Shown: positions 10,149-20,794, counted from the first letter of the stretch. The stretch: DNA of 64,000 nt from Parendozoicomonas haliclonae (GCF_900174585.1 NZ_FWPT01000001.1:372001-436000); one strand, 5' to 3'. Numbers and translations: made by a program. The notes: a model not told the origin generated them from the letters alone.

Positions 10149-11399
10149 ATGACTGGCTCTGGTAATGGAAAAATAGTTGTCGGCCTGGATATTGGCACAT
10201 CCAAGGTGGTGGCGCTGGTTGGGGAGATTACTGACCGCGGCACGATCGAGGTTGTGGGTATTGGCTCGCACCCGTCCCGGGGAATGCGTAAAGGGGTGGT
10301 CGTCAATATTGAGTCCACCGTGCAGTCGATTCAACGGGCTGTAGAAGAAGCGGAACTGATGGCTGGCCATCAGATCGATTCGGTCTATGTCGGCATTGCC
10401 GGGAATCATATTCGCAGCCTGAACTCTCACGGTATTGTCGCTATCCGTGAGCGGGAAGTCACAACGGCAGATATGGAGCGGGTTATTGATGCTGCTCAGG
10501 CGGTAGCGATTCCGGCGGACCAGAAGATTCTGCATATCCTGCCACAGGAATATGTGATCGATACCCAGGAAGGTGTGAAAGAGCCGCTGGGTATGTCCGG
10601 TGTGCGTCTGGAGGCGAAGGTGCATCTGGTGACCTGTGCTGTCAACGCCGTACAGAACATCGAGAAGTGTATTCGCCGCTGCAACCTGGGTGTTGATGAT
10701 GTCATTCTGGAGCAGCTGGCTTCCAGCTACTCAGTGCTGACCGAAGACGAAAAAGAGCTGGGTGTTTGTGTGGTTGATATTGGCGGTGGCACAACAGATA
10801 TAGCTATCTTTACAGAAGGTGCTATTCGTCATACTGCCGTGATCCCGATTGCCGGTGATCAGGTTACCAACGATATTGCCCAGGCTCTGCGCACACCTTA
10901 TCAGCATGCGGAAGATATCAAGATCAAGTACGCCTGCGCTCTGACTCAGCTGGCCGGTGCCGATGAAACTATCAAGGTGCCAAGTGTTGGTGACCGTCCT
11001 CCCCGGGATCTTTCCCGTCAGGCTCTGGCGGAGGTGGTTGAGCCTCGCTATGACGAGCTGTTCACCCTGATTCAGGCCGAACTGCGTCGCAGTGGTTTTG
11101 AAGAGCTGATGGCAGCAGGCATTGTTCTGACCGGCGGCACCTCCAAGATGGAAGGGGTCGTTGAGCTGGCAGAAGAGATCTTCCATATGCCTGTGCGTCT
11201 GGGGGTTCCCCAGAACATTGAGGGTCTCGCAGATGTAGTCCGCAACCCGATTTATGCGACCAGTGTCGGCTTGTTGCAGTATGCACAACAGAATATGCGG
11301 GAAGGGCAGGTGAGCTCTTCTGCACCTTCTTCCGAGAAGCACAATCCGCAGGAAAGCTTTGTGGCTCGGTTAAAGAAGTGGATTCAAAGTAATTTTTGA
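10149..11399 (+). CDS. ftsA: Cell division protein FtsA
   Basis: FtsA is the actin-like ATPase that tethers FtsZ to the membrane. The ATG chosen (MTGSGNGKI) follows AGGTAGG; an in-frame TTG two codons upstream is a poorer start. Signatures are VGLDIGTSKVVALVGE (phosphate 1), VVDIGGGTTDIA near residue 212 (phosphate 2) and GIVLTGGTSKM (adenosine). The C-terminus VARLKKWIQSNF is an amphipathic membrane-targeting helix. The 416-residue length fits E. coli FtsA (420). Confidence 0.97.
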   Translation: MTGSGNGKIVVGLDIGTSKVVALVGEITDRGTIEVVGIGSHPSRGMRKGVVVNIESTVQSIQRAVEEAELMAGHQIDSVYVGIAGNHIRSLNSHGIVAIREREVTTADMERVIDAAQAVAIPADQKILHILPQEYVIDTQEGVKEPLGMSGVRLEAKVHLVTCAVNAVQNIEKCIRRCNLGVDDVILEQLASSYSVLTEDEKELGVCVVDIGGGTTDIAIFTEGAIRHTAVIPIAGDQVTNDIAQALRTPYQHAEDIKIKYACALTQLAGADETIKVPSVGDRPPRDLSRQALAEVVEPRYDELFTLIQAELRRSGFEELMAAGIVLTGGTSKMEGVVELAEEIFHMPVRLGVPQNIEGLADVVRNPIYATSVGLLQYAQQNMREGQVSSSAPSSEKHNPQESFVARLKKWIQSNF

Positions 11400-11455
11400 T
11401 TGTTAACTGGAAGTCAATACAAGAAAATGGACTTAGAGAGAGAAAGGAGAGTGTC

Positions 11456-12661
11456 ATGTTCGAGCTGGTAGATAATGTACCGCAGAATGCGGTCATTAAG
11501 GTTATCGGTGTCGGCGGAGGTGGTGGTAACGCCGTTAATCACATGCTCAACAGTCAGGTTGAGGGTGTCGATTTTGTTGTTGCAAACACTGATGCTCAGG
11601 CACTCAAGAACCTGAATGCCCGTACCCTGCTGCAATTGGGAACCGGGATTACCAAGGGCTTGGGTGCAGGGGCTAACCCGGAAGTGGGCCGTGAGGCGGC
11701 ACTGGAAGACCGTGAGCGTATCGCGGAAATTCTGAACGGTGCAGACATGGTCTTTATTACTGCCGGTATGGGCGGTGGTACCGGAACCGGTGCTGCGCCT
11801 GTGGTTGCGCAGGTGGCCAAGGAGCTGGGTATTCTGACCGTAGCGGTTGTGACTCGTCCGTTCCCGTTTGAAGGTCGCAAGCGTACCGTGATTGCTACGG
11901 AAGGTCTGAAAGAGCTTTCCGAGCATGTTGATTCCCTGATCACCATTCCAAACGAGAAGCTGCTGCCGGTGCTGGGCAAAAATGCCAGCCTGCTGTCTGC
12001 TTTCAGTGCGGCCAACGATGTACTGCTGGGTGCGGTACAGGGTATTGCCGACCTGATCATTCGTCCGGGTATGATTAACGTCGACTTTGCAGACGTACGT
12101 ACCGTTATGTCCGAAATGGGTCAGGCGATGATGGGGACTGGTTCCTCCACCGGTGAGAATCGTGCCGCTGAAGCTGCCGAAGCAGCTATCCGCAGCCCGT
12201 TGCTGGAAGATATTGATCTGCAGGGTGCCCGCGGCATTCTGGTAAATATTACCGCAGGTCTGGATTTCTCCATCGGTGAGTTTGAAGAAGTCGGTGATGC
12301 TGTCGGTCAGTACGCATCCGACAACGCTACGGTGGTTATCGGTACCGTAATCGATCCGGAAATGAGCGACGAACTGCGTGTTACCGTGGTTGCGACTGGT
12401 CTGGGTCAGGCTGAGAATCCACGTGCTGAGAAGCCTGCAGAAGATACCCGTACTGCTGCTGCAGCGGCGACCAAGGCTGCTCCGCGTCCGGAAAACGATG
12501 GCACGATTGATTATGCCTCGCTGGATCGTCCAACCGTGATTCGCCAGAACCGTCAGCAGGTTGCTGTGGGTACTGACACGGTACCAAATGAGCCACAACC
12601 TATTTCAGAGTCAGGTGATTATCTGGATATTCCTGCATTCCTGAGACGCCAGGCGGACTAA
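11456..12661 (+). CDS. ftsZ: Cell division protein FtsZ
   Basis: FtsZ is the tubulin-like GTPase that forms the Z-ring. The ATG (MFELVDN) follows AAAGGAG; the open frame extends 20 codons upstream but has no better start. GVGGGGGNAVNHM and the tubulin signature GGGTGTGAAP (near residue 106) form the GTP site. NVDFADVRTVMSEMG contains the catalytic T7 region. A variable linker of about 60 residues precedes the C-terminal peptide DYLDIPAFLRRQAD, which binds FtsA and ZipA. The product is 401 residues, slightly longer than E. coli FtsZ because of the linker. Confidence 0.98.
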   Translation: MFELVDNVPQNAVIKVIGVGGGGGNAVNHMLNSQVEGVDFVVANTDAQALKNLNARTLLQLGTGITKGLGAGANPEVGREAALEDRERIAEILNGADMVFITAGMGGGTGTGAAPVVAQVAKELGILTVAVVTRPFPFEGRKRTVIATEGLKELSEHVDSLITIPNEKLLPVLGKNASLLSAFSAANDVLLGAVQGIADLIIRPGMINVDFADVRTVMSEMGQAMMGTGSSTGENRAAEAAEAAIRSPLLEDIDLQGARGILVNITAGLDFSIGEFEEVGDAVGQYASDNATVVIGTVIDPEMSDELRVTVVATGLGQAENPRAEKPAEDTRTAAAAATKAAPRPENDGTIDYASLDRPTVIRQNRQQVAVGTDTVPNEPQPISESGDYLDIPAFLRRQAD

Positions 12662-12854
12662 AGTCCGTCTGGTTTTACGCAGAATCCATGGAGGAGGTGG
12701 AGCTAGAGGGAAAGTAACACTATGTTCAGATGCGTTACTTTGCTAGACTGCGTGTTTATTGCAAGATTTCAGGCTGGGCAGGATGTCTTGCAGCTTGGCT
12801 GAACGCCGGGGTCGACCGGCATATAGCAAGATATAAAGGCTTTACTGCTGCATT
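12662..12854 (+). promoter_or_regulatory. ftsZ-lpxC intergenic region with an 8-bp inverted repeat
   Basis: The 193 bp between ftsZ and lpxC hold a perfect inverted repeat AAAGTAAC (12711-12718) and GTTACTTT (12734-12741) around a 15-nt loop. There is no T-run after it, so it is not a classical terminator. An SD-like GGAGGAGGTGGAG lies just upstream with a possible 9-codon frame (12688-12717) that ends at the stem. In other gammaproteobacteria lpxC often has its own promoter here; no convincing -10/-35 pair was identified. The regulatory role is inference. Confidence 0.35.
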
Positions 12855-13769
12855 ATGATCAGACAGCGCACACTTAAAAATGTTATTCGAGCCACTGGCG
12901 TAGGTCTGCACTCAGGTGAAAAGGTTTACCTGACATTGCGTCCTGCTCCTGTGGATACCGGTATTGTTTTCTGTAGAACGGATCTGGATCCTGTAGTTCA
13001 GATTCCAGCCCGTGCCCTGAATGTCGGTCAGACTACACTCTGCACATCCCTCGAGAAGGATGGTGTGCGGGTTGATACCGTTGAGCATCTGCTTTCCGCT
13101 ATGGCGGGTCTGGGTATCGACAACGCTTTCGTTGACGTAACTGCTCACGAAGTTCCGATTATGGACGGCAGTGCGGGTCCTTTCGTATTCCTGCTTCAGT
13201 CCGCTGGTATTGAAGAGCAGGAAGCTCACAAGCGTTTTATTCGTATCAAGAAGAAAGTCACCATTGAAGAGAATGGCGTTTCCGCCACTTTCGTTCCTTT
13301 TGATGGCTTTAAGGTCAGCTTCTCCATCGACTTTGATCACCCGGTGTTCAATGGTCTGGTGCAGCAGGCCAGCATCGACTTCTCCAGTACTTCTTTTGTG
13401 AAAGAAGTCAGCCGTGCTCGTACCTTTGGCTTTATGAAGGACATCGAGTTCATGCGTTCCCAGAACCTGGCTCTGGGCGGCAGTGTTGATAACGCTATCG
13501 TTGTGGATGACTACCGCATCCTGAACGAAGATGGCCTCCGCTATGACGATGAGTTCGTTAAGCACAAGATGCTGGATGCCATTGGCGACCTGTATCTGCT
13601 TGGCCACAGCCTGATTGGTGAATTCGTCGGTGTGAAATCCGGTCACTCCACCAATAACAAGCTGCTGCGTGCCCTACTGGCTGACGAAAGCGCCTGGGAA
13701 GTGGTGACCTTTGATGATGTGGCAACTGCCCCAATCTCCTACGCACGACCTACAGCTGTTATTGCCTGA
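12855..13769 (+). CDS. lpxC: UDP-3-O-acyl-N-acetylglucosamine deacetylase LpxC
   Basis: LpxC is a zinc amidase that commits UDP-3-O-acyl-GlcNAc to lipid A synthesis. The 304 residues match the family. [15 protein letters not shown] carries the first zinc His (about residue 78). [15 protein letters not shown] carries the second zinc His and Asp (about 237 and 241). VKSGHSTNN holds the catalytic His. It begins with ATG behind a poor ribosome-binding site, and closes the dcw block with a terminator about 60 bp downstream. It shows that the organism makes lipid A. Confidence 0.98.
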   Translation: MIRQRTLKNVIRATGVGLHSGEKVYLTLRPAPVDTGIVFCRTDLDPVVQIPARALNVGQTTLCTSLEKDGVRVDTVEHLLSAMAGLGIDNAFVDVTAHEVPIMDGSAGPFVFLLQSAGIEEQEAHKRFIRIKKKVTIEENGVSATFVPFDGFKVSFSIDFDHPVFNGLVQQASIDFSSTSFVKEVSRARTFGFMKDIEFMRSQNLALGGSVDNAIVVDDYRILNEDGLRYDDEFVKHKMLDAIGDLYLLGHSLIGEFVGVKSGHSTNNKLLRALLADESAWEVVTFDDVATAPISYARPTAVIA

Positions 13770-13826
13770 CGTGTCTGCCTGATAGCAGCCGTTATCAAAC
13801 ATCAGCGACTCAGCTACTCTCTCATT

Positions 13827-13853
13827 AAGGCCATCATTTTGATGGCCTTTTTG
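13827..13853 (+). terminator. Rho-independent terminator after lpxC
   Basis: The stem AAGGCCATC and GATGGCCTT encloses a TTTT-centred loop and runs into TTTTTGTT. It closes the dcw/lpxC transcription unit. Confidence 0.88.
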
Positions 13854-14036
13854 TTATGTCCGTGGTTTGGCTGTCAGGCATTTCTCGAAAAAGGGCACTG
13901 TTGACCTGATAAGTTGCGAGAGGGAATGACACAGTGCTAGAGTGTGCCGCAGTATTGCAGTTTCTGACGCTATTCCACCGTTCAATAAGGACGTTAAGGA
14001 CGGGCTCAGGTTTCAGTAAATGATTTCAGGTTGGCG

Positions 14037-14972
14037 ATGAAAGTAATCGTTGTTCGACATCCCCATGGCAAAAGCCGCACCTTCTATATGGATGGTGCCA
14101 GGGTGGTATGGGGCGCCGGCCTGGTTTGTGCCTTCCTTCTTGCCGCCGGTTTTTTCCTTGGCTGGTACTTTATCAATCTTAACAGTACCGGCACGTTAAC
14201 CCGCGCAGAGTTGGAAAACTGGAACTCTGCACTGGAAGAACAACGCCAGGACGTTGAAAAAATCAGATCCGCCACCACTATAGAGATGGATGCGCTGGCC
14301 GTACAGGTTGCCCGGATACAGGGGCAGCTTATGCGTCTGGATGCTTTGGGAGACCGGTTGGTGACCATGGCCGATCTTTCCGGTGATGAATTTAACTTCG
14401 GTGAGGTTCCAGCCCTTGGTGGGCCGGATGAAGCGGGTGATACCGTACCTTCACTGCATATGCCGGCCTTTACGGAACAAATCGATGCCCTGACGGCTCG
14501 AATAGACCAGCGGTCTGAGCAGTTGGAAGTACTGGAATCGTTATTGCTGGATAAAAACCTGCAGGATGATGTCTATCTGGCAGGGCGTCCGGTCAGAAAA
14601 GGCTGGATGTCATCGGCGTATGGCAAGCGGGCGGATCCGTTTACCGGCCGCCAGTCCTGGCACAAGGGTGTGGATTTTGCCGCCAAAGATGGCTCAGACG
14701 TTATCGCAGTAGGCTCAGGCGTTGTGACCTGGTCCGGCTATAAGGGCGGTTACGGGCTGTTAGTTGAGATTAACCATGGTAACGGGTATGTAACCCGGTA
14801 CTCCCATAACAAGTCCAACCTGGTAAAGGTTGGGGACATAGTTAGCAAAGGACAGGCCATAAGCCTGGTCGGCAGCTCCGGGCGTTCTACCGGGCCGCAT
14901 GTGCATTTTGAAGTGCTGGTGAATGGCAGGCAGGTGAACCCCTCCCGTTACATTTACAGGGCCAGCCGTTAA
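14037..14972 (+). CDS. M23 family metallopeptidase, membrane-anchored
   Basis: Predicted LytM/M23 murein endopeptidase facing the periplasm. The 311-residue protein has an N-terminal membrane segment (about residues 22-44), a helical, probably coiled-coil stretch (about 58-185) and a C-terminal M23 domain. Zinc and catalytic residues appear intact: HKGVDFA (HxxxD) and GPHVHFEV (HxH). The enzyme is therefore probably active rather than an EnvC/NlpD-like activator. It lies between lpxC and secA, where Pseudomonas also has an M23 gene. The ATG at 14037 was preferred over the in-frame TTG two codons before it. Confidence 0.88.
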   Translation: MKVIVVRHPHGKSRTFYMDGARVVWGAGLVCAFLLAAGFFLGWYFINLNSTGTLTRAELENWNSALEEQRQDVEKIRSATTIEMDALAVQVARIQGQLMRLDALGDRLVTMADLSGDEFNFGEVPALGGPDEAGDTVPSLHMPAFTEQIDALTARIDQRSEQLEVLESLLLDKNLQDDVYLAGRPVRKGWMSSAYGKRADPFTGRQSWHKGVDFAAKDGSDVIAVGSGVVTWSGYKGGYGLLVEINHGNGYVTRYSHNKSNLVKVGDIVSKGQAISLVGSSGRSTGPHVHFEVLVNGRQVNPSRYIYRASR

Positions 14973-15009
14973 CCAGTCAACGGATTATCATTCGGGCATT
15001 TGATCAAAT

Positions 15010-17733
15010 ATGTTGTCATCTCTCGTCAAAAAAATTATTGGTAGCAAAAATGACCGCCAGCTCAAACGTATGGGCAAGAAGGTCAAGCAGATCGGAGATC
15101 TGGAGAACGAGCTGCAGGGGCTGAGCGATGAAGAGCTGAAGACCCGAAGCCTGAAACTCAAGGAACGCGCCCAGGGCGGTGAGTCCCTGGATGATCTGCT
15201 GGTTGAAGCCTTTGCTGTCTGTCGGGAGACCAGTCAGCGTGTTATGGGCATGCGTCACTTTGATGTCCAGCTGATCGGTGCCATGACCCTTCACGAAGGT
15301 CGTATCGCTGAGATGCGGACCGGTGAAGGTAAGACTCTGATGGCGACCCTCGCGGTCTACCTGAATGCCCTGTCCGGCAAAGGTGTGCACGTTGTTACCG
15401 TGAACGAATACCTGGCTCGTCGTGACGCGGCCTGGATGCAGCCTCTCTACGACGCTCTGGGGCTGACTGTTGGTGTTATTGTTCCCCAGCAGGATCCTGC
15501 TGAGAAGCATGCAGCCTATAACTCCGATATTACCTACGGTACCAACAACGAATTCGGTTTTGACTACCTCCGTGACAACATGGCCTTCCGTCTGGAAGAC
15601 AAGTTCCAGCGTGAGCTGAACTTTGCCGTAGTCGATGAAGTTGACTCCATTCTGATTGATGAAGCCCGTACCCCTCTGATCATCTCCGGTCCGGCCGAAG
15701 ACAGCTCCGAGCTGTACATGGTGATGAACAAGCTGGCTCCACGTCTGGAGCGTCAGCATGAAGAGCTGGAAGAAGGTCAGGAAGCCACAGGCCACTACAT
15801 CGTTGATGAGAAGACCCGTCAGGTTGAACTGACTGAAGCTGGCCACCAGTTCGTTGAAGATATGCTGACCGCTGAAGGCATGCTGCCGGAAGGGGAAAGC
15901 CTCTACGCTTCCCAGAACCTGAACCTGCTGCATCACGCCCAGGCGGCTCTGAAAGCACATACCCTGTTCCAGAAGAACGTCGAGTACATCGTCAGCGGTC
16001 GTGAGATCATGCTGGTTGATGAGCACACCGGCCGTACTATGCCGGGTCGTCGTCTCTCCGAAGGTCTGCACCAGGCGTTGGAAGCCAAAGAAGGTCTGCC
16101 TATTCAGGCAGAAAGCCAGACTCTGGCTTCTACCACCTTCCAGAACTACTTCCGTCTGTATGACAACCTGTCCGGTATGACCGGTACTGCAGATACTGAA
16201 GCTTACGAATTCCGCCAGATCTACGGTCTGGACGTTGTGGTAATCCCAACCCATAAGGACATGCAGCGTAAGGATATGAATGACCTGGTCTACCTCACCA
16301 TTGAGGAGAAGTACGAGGCCATTATTCAGGATATCCGTGAAACTGTAGCGGCTGGTCGTCCGGTGCTGGTAGGTACTGCATCCATCGACTCTTCCGAAAT
16401 GTTGTCCAATGCCCTGAACAAGGCTGGCATTGAGCACCAGGTTCTGAACGCCAAGTTCCACGAGAAAGAAGCAGAAATTATTGCCCAGGCCGGTAAGCCG
16501 GGTGCCATCACCATCGCCACCAACATGGCTGGACGTGGTACCGATATTATCCTGGGTGGTAACTGGGAAGCAGAAGCTGCTCAGCTGGAAAACCCAACTG
16601 AGGAGCAGCTGGAGAACCTCCGCTCCGAGCAGCGTCAGCGCCACGACAATGTTCTGGCTGCCGGTGGTCTGCATATCATTGGTACCGAGCGCCACGAATC
16701 TCGTCGTATCGACAACCAGCTCCGTGGTCGTGCCGGTCGTCAGGGTGATGCCGGTTCTTCCCGTTTCTACCTGTCCCTTGAAGACAACCTGATGCGTATC
16801 TTCGCCTCTGACCGGGTGAAGAACTTTATGAAAGCGCTGGGTATGGAGAAGGGCGAAGCGATTGAGCATCGTATGGTGACCAACGCGATCGAAAAGGCCC
16901 AGCGTAAGGTTGAAGGCCGTAACTTCGATATTCGTAAGAACCTGCTCGAATATGATGATGTTGCCAACGATCAGCGTAAGGTGGTTTACACCCAGCGTAA
17001 TGATCTGCTGTCTGCCGACGATGTGAGCGACAGTGTGGATAACATTCGCGAGGAAGTGATTAACACCGTTATCGACGAGTTTATCCCACCACAGAGCATG
17101 GCTGAGCAGTGGGATATCAACGGTCTTGAGAAGCGTATTGCTGCTGAGCTGAATGAGCAGCTGCCGATCAAGCATTGGCTGGATACCGAAGACGCGCTGG
17201 AAGAAGAAGGTCTGCGCCGTCGTATTCTGGAGAAGGTGACCACCTCTTACCGCGAGAAGGAAGAGCTGGCAGGCGCCGAGTCACTGCGTGCTTTCGAGAA
17301 GCATATCCTGCTGCGTATCCTGGATGACAAGTGGAAAGAGCACCTGGCCACTATGGATCATCTGCGTCAGGGCATCCATCTGCGTGGTTACGCTGCCAAG
17401 AACCCTAAGCAAGAATACAAGCGCGAAGCGTTTGAGCTGTTCTCCCAGATGCTGGACGACATCAAGCATGAAGTGATCCGTGTGCTGTCTCACGTACAGG
17501 TTCAGCAGGATGATCAGACTGAAGAGTTGGAGCGTCAGCGTCGCGAAGAGCTGGCCCGTCGCATGCAGTTTGAACATCAGGAAGCTCAGGCTCAGCTGGC
17601 TGGTGAGGAGAGTGAAGGTGAACCAGCCGCTCAGGAACCAATGGTTCGTGATGGGCGTAAGGTTGGCCGTAACGAGCCGTGCCCATGTGGTTCCGGCAAG
17701 AAGTTCAAACAGTGCCACGGTAAAATTGTTTAG
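15010..17733 (+). CDS. secA: Preprotein translocase ATPase SecA
   Basis: SecA drives unfolded preproteins through SecYEG. The 907-residue protein has Walker [14 protein letters not shown] (GEGKT at about residue 105), Walker [18 protein letters not shown], motif [29 protein letters not shown] and the C-terminal zinc-binding [14 protein letters not shown] that binds SecB and phospholipid. It starts with ATG after a 37-bp gap from the M23 gene and is followed by a strong terminator. Base and codon use look like those of a highly expressed gene. Confidence 0.99.
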   Translation: MLSSLVKKIIGSKNDRQLKRMGKKVKQIGDLENELQGLSDEELKTRSLKLKERAQGGESLDDLLVEAFAVCRETSQRVMGMRHFDVQLIGAMTLHEGRIAEMRTGEGKTLMATLAVYLNALSGKGVHVVTVNEYLARRDAAWMQPLYDALGLTVGVIVPQQDPAEKHAAYNSDITYGTNNEFGFDYLRDNMAFRLEDKFQRELNFAVVDEVDSILIDEARTPLIISGPAEDSSELYMVMNKLAPRLERQHEELEEGQEATGHYIVDEKTRQVELTEAGHQFVEDMLTAEGMLPEGESLYASQNLNLLHHAQAALKAHTLFQKNVEYIVSGREIMLVDEHTGRTMPGRRLSEGLHQALEAKEGLPIQAESQTLASTTFQNYFRLYDNLSGMTGTADTEAYEFRQIYGLDVVVIPTHKDMQRKDMNDLVYLTIEEKYEAIIQDIRETVAAGRPVLVGTASIDSSEMLSNALNKAGIEHQVLNAKFHEKEAEIIAQAGKPGAITIATNMAGRGTDIILGGNWEAEAAQLENPTEEQLENLRSEQRQRHDNVLAAGGLHIIGTERHESRRIDNQLRGRAGRQGDAGSSRFYLSLEDNLMRIFASDRVKNFMKALGMEKGEAIEHRMVTNAIEKAQRKVEGRNFDIRKNLLEYDDVANDQRKVVYTQRNDLLSADDVSDSVDNIREEVINTVIDEFIPPQSMAEQWDINGLEKRIAAELNEQLPIKHWLDTEDALEEEGLRRRILEKVTTSYREKEELAGAESLRAFEKHILLRILDDKWKEHLATMDHLRQGIHLRGYAAKNPKQEYKREAFELFSQMLDDIKHEVIRVLSHVQVQQDDQTEELERQRREELARRMQFEHQEAQAQLAGEESEGEPAAQEPMVRDGRKVGRNEPCPCGSGKKFKQCHGKIV

Positions 17734-17750
17734 ATAATTTTCTGGTACAA

Positions 17751-17796
17751 AAGAAGGCCTTTTATCCGTGAGAGCGGGTAAAAGGCCTTTTTCTTT
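17751..17796 (+). terminator. Rho-independent terminator after secA
   Basis: The long hairpin AAGGCCTTTTATCC and GGGTAAAAGGCCTT ends in TTTCTTT, 17 bp after the secA stop. The stem is interrupted by a small GTGAGAGC loop. Confidence 0.88.
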
Positions 17797-17896
17797 ATCA
17801 GCATTAATAGCGGATTAGAAAAAAACAGGTGTGCAGTCGCACAGGCTTGTCATAATGAGTTGATCAGAAATAGAACAATAAATTTCGGGGTGAAAA

Positions 17897-19114
17897 ATGG
17901 CTGTAGGATTACCACCTTCAGGAGACTTGTATCCGGTCAAGGGATTTGAGCTGGGCACAGTGAAAGCGGGTGTCCGTTATCCGGATAGAAAAGATCTGGT
18001 GGTGATGCGCTGGCCTGAGTCTGCAAGTATTGCCGGGCTGTTCACCCTGAATAAATTTTGTGCCGCTCCCGTACAGCTCAGCCGCTCCAGGCTCAATAAA
18101 GCACCCTGCGCTCTGGTAGTGAATACTGGTAATGCCAACGCCGGTACTGGTGATCGTGGTGTTGAGGATGCTTTATCCACAACCGCAGCTGTTTCTGATG
18201 TCCTGGGCTGTGAAGCGAATCAGGTGCTTTCCTTTTCGACCGGTGTGATCGGTGAGTACCTTCCTGTTACTACCATTGTTGAAAATGTTCCCCGCTGTGT
18301 TGAAGAGTTCTCACCGGATGGCTGGTGGGATGCCGCTGAAGGCATTATGACCACGGATACTCATCCCAAAGGCTTCTCTGTTCGCTTTCAGCATGAGGGC
18401 GAGGAGTTCACGGTTACGGGGATAGCTAAAGGTTCAGGGATGATTCATCCCAATATGGCGACCATGCTCACTTACATTGTGACCGATGCGTCCATTGAGC
18501 AGGAGTTGCTGCGCAACCTCTGGAAGGAGGTTGTTGATCAAACCTTCAATCGCATCACTGTTGATGGTGATACATCCACCAATGACTCTGCCATTTTGAT
18601 TGCGACGGGTAGTGTCGGGAATCAGTTATTTTCTGCGAAAGATAATCCTCTTTATCAGACTGTTTATAACGCTATTTTTGAGGTGGCAGAGAAGCTGGCT
18701 AAGGCGCTGGTTATGGATGGTGAGGGCGCGACCCGTTTTGTCACTATGGCTGTTGAGGGTGCGGAGTCAATTGAACAGGCTCATACGGTCGCCAATACTG
18801 TTGCTCTGTCCCCCTTGGTGAAAACGGCGTTGTTTGCCTGTGATCCGAACTGGGGGCGCATACTGGCTGCAGCAGGTCGGGCACCGGTGGATAATCTGGA
18901 TGCCGATAAGATTCGTATCTGGCTGGATGATGTGCTGATTGCTGAACGTGGTGGTGTTGCGGGCAGTTATCGGGAAGAGGCCGGTCAGGTTGTGATGGAT
19001 CGGGACGCCTATACCATCCGCATTGATTTGGGGCTTGGGGATAAGCAGGCAAAGGTTTGGACTTCCGATCTCTCCCATGACTATGTCACTATCAATGCTG
19101 AATACCGGACATGA
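17897..19114 (+). CDS. argJ: Glutamate N-acetyltransferase / ornithine acetyltransferase ArgJ
   Basis: ArgJ recycles the acetyl group from N-acetylornithine to glutamate in arginine synthesis. The 405-residue precursor contains KGSGMIHPNMATML, in which the family self-cleaves before the Thr to give two subunits with Thr as nucleophile. NTGNANAGTG, STGVIGEYLP and DPNWGRILAAAGR are other family motifs. The start ATG follows GGGGTGAAAA. Upstream lies a small inverted repeat (TGTGC at 17830, GCACA at 17839) near a CATAAT hexamer that may be its promoter. It probably shares transcription with the downstream Nudix gene. Confidence 0.96.
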   Translation: MAVGLPPSGDLYPVKGFELGTVKAGVRYPDRKDLVVMRWPESASIAGLFTLNKFCAAPVQLSRSRLNKAPCALVVNTGNANAGTGDRGVEDALSTTAAVSDVLGCEANQVLSFSTGVIGEYLPVTTIVENVPRCVEEFSPDGWWDAAEGIMTTDTHPKGFSVRFQHEGEEFTVTGIAKGSGMIHPNMATMLTYIVTDASIEQELLRNLWKEVVDQTFNRITVDGDTSTNDSAILIATGSVGNQLFSAKDNPLYQTVYNAIFEVAEKLAKALVMDGEGATRFVTMAVEGAESIEQAHTVANTVALSPLVKTALFACDPNWGRILAAAGRAPVDNLDADKIRIWLDDVLIAERGGVAGSYREEAGQVVMDRDAYTIRIDLGLGDKQAKVWTSDLSHDYVTINAEYRT

Positions 19115-19134
19115 AATAATCAAATAGGGTTGTG

Positions 19135-20094
19135 ATGAAGTCTATCCATGTTGTTGCCGCTGTGATCCTCGATGAACACGACAATGTGCTGATTGCGAGG
19201 CGGCCGGATGATAAGCATATGGGAGGCTTGTGGGAGTTTCCCGGTGGCAAGGTTGAAGCGGGAGAGCCGGTGACAGATGCGCTCAGTCGTGAGCTGGATG
19301 AAGAACTTGGCATCCAGCCTACAGCCTGGGAACCGCTGATTCGCATTCATCACAGTTACCCGGACAAGACCGTTTTACTGGATGTGTGGACGGTGACCGC
19401 TTTTACCGGCCATGCCCATGGTCGGGAAGGGCAACTGGTGCGTTGGGTGTCGAAGTCCGAACTTTCCAGTTATGAGTTTCCTGAGGCGAATAAGCCGATT
19501 CTTTCTGCTGCCCTGCTGCCCAACCGTTATGGTATTACCGGGAGCTATAACGGTCTGGAGGAGCTTGCCCGTCGTGTAACGAATGGTCTGGATCAGGGTA
19601 TGGATATGATCTGTTTTCGTGCCCCCTGGTTGTCATCTGATGAGTATCGGGAACACTTGGAATACCTTATTCCCCTGTTTTCGGGCACGCCACTTAAGTT
19701 GATTGTTAAAGGCAGCCTTGAGCTTCTAAAAGAAGATGGGATTGATGGCCTTCATCTAACCTTTGCGCAGCTTGAAGAGCTTGATCGTAAAGGCTGGCGC
19801 ATAGAGCGAGAGGCGGTACCAGATGGCAAAATACTCATCGCTTCCTGCCATAATTCGGCGCAGCTGGAAATGGCGGCCCGAATTGGCGTGACCTGCGCCA
19901 CACTCTCTCCGGTCTTAGCCACGGATTCTCATCCTGATGCCAAACCTCTGGGTTGGGAGGCAACACATGCCTTGCTGGAGCGGGCGACCGTGCCCGTGTA
20001 TTGCCTGGGTGGGCTGGGCGAAAATAATCTAAATCAATGTGTGCAGGCAGGCGCTCAGGGTGTTGCCAGTATTCGTGACTGGTGGAATATTTAA
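19135..20094 (+). CDS. Nudix hydrolase fused to a thiamine-phosphate-synthase-like domain
   Basis: Two-domain protein of 319 residues. The N-terminal Nudix domain (about 1-130) resembles MutT 8-oxo-dGTP diphosphatase and has a complete Nudix box from residue 38: GGKVEAGE, then seven residues, then SRELDEELGI. The C-terminal half (about 140-319) resembles the TMP synthase/TenI barrel (HLTFAQLEEL, ASCHNSAQL, TLSPVLATDSH, YCLGGLGENN). This fusion is a known gammaproteobacterial arrangement near secA/argJ; the second domain's substrate is not established from sequence. The ATG at 19135 was preferred to the GTG one codon before it. The 20-bp gap from argJ suggests cotranscription. Confidence 0.9.
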   Translation: MKSIHVVAAVILDEHDNVLIARRPDDKHMGGLWEFPGGKVEAGEPVTDALSRELDEELGIQPTAWEPLIRIHHSYPDKTVLLDVWTVTAFTGHAHGREGQLVRWVSKSELSSYEFPEANKPILSAALLPNRYGITGSYNGLEELARRVTNGLDQGMDMICFRAPWLSSDEYREHLEYLIPLFSGTPLKLIVKGSLELLKEDGIDGLHLTFAQLEELDRKGWRIEREAVPDGKILIASCHNSAQLEMAARIGVTCATLSPVLATDSHPDAKPLGWEATHALLERATVPVYCLGGLGENNLNQCVQAGAQGVASIRDWWNI

Positions 20095-20101
20095 GAGCTG
20101 C

Positions 20102-20794
20102 TTATACGGATGCGATTTCTGCAGCCGATAAGTGACGAAACTCTCCGGGAGCCAGACATTCATCGAGTGTGATGTCTCCCATACTCTCACGGTGAAGTCC
20201 TGTCACCGGATTACGGAAGCGACCAAACATGCGCTTGATCTGATGGTATCGACCTTCATAAATCGTCAGGCGCGCTTCTTTATCACTTAACTGCTCTAAC
20301 TGTGCCGGGCTGGTCGTGATGTTTTCGTAAGGAAAATAAATACCTTCGGCAAAGCGTTGTCGGGTATCGGGGGCGATCAGATTCCCGGTGGTGACGTGAT
20401 AAACCTTGGCTTTCTGCAGGTCTGGATCGGTTAATCGCCGTGACCATAAACCATCATTGGTCAGTATCAATAATCCGGAACTGGCTCGATCCAGCCGTCC
20501 GGCAATATGAAGCTCCTTCCTCAGTTCAACAGGCAGCAATTCCATAACGGTGGTGTGTACTGGGTCGGAAGTGGCACTCAGCCAGCCTGTCGGTTTATTC
20601 ATCATCAGATAGATGGCCGGCTTACCCTGTTGCAGGGTTTCATTGCGAGCTGTGACTGTCTGAAACTGATTAATGTCGAGGGTGCCATCGGTTACGACCT
20701 GATGATCGACCAGAACTTCACGCTGGGCCAGCATGGCTTTGATCTGTTGACGTCCCCATGTGGGATGCTGCCCCAATAACCGATCTAATCTCAT
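20102..20794 (-). CDS. rsuA: 16S rRNA pseudouridine(516) synthase RsuA
   Basis: RsuA converts U516 of 16S rRNA to pseudouridine. The 230-residue protein has an N-terminal S4 RNA-binding domain (MRLDRLLGQHPTWGRQQIK) and the catalytic GRLDRASSGLLILTNDG, with Asp at residue 102 as in E. coli RsuA. YHQIKRMFG and VTGLHRESMG complete the family pattern. It is convergent with the Nudix gene, with only 7 bp between their stops. Confidence 0.94.
   Translation of the reverse strand: MRLDRLLGQHPTWGRQQIKAMLAQREVLVDHQVVTDGTLDINQFQTVTARNETLQQGKPAIYLMMNKPTGWLSATSDPVHTTVMELLPVELRKELHIAGRLDRASSGLLILTNDGLWSRRLTDPDLQKAKVYHVTTGNLIAPDTRQRFAEGIYFPYENITTSPAQLEQLSDKEARLTIYEGRYHQIKRMFGRFRNPVTGLHRESMGDITLDECLAPGEFRHLSAAEIASV

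Noticed and set aside
12688-12717. 9-codon upstream peptide before lpxC
   Set aside because: It is formed by an SD-like purine run; too short and without attenuation signals to support as a leader peptide.
13901-13929. Sigma-70 promoter before the M23 gene
   Set aside because: TTGACC is present but no acceptable -10 lies at 16-18 bp, so it is not listed as a feature.
15016-17175. 719-codon open frame on the - strand opposite secA
   Set aside because: Shadow of a highly biased gene; SecA motifs on the + strand leave no doubt.
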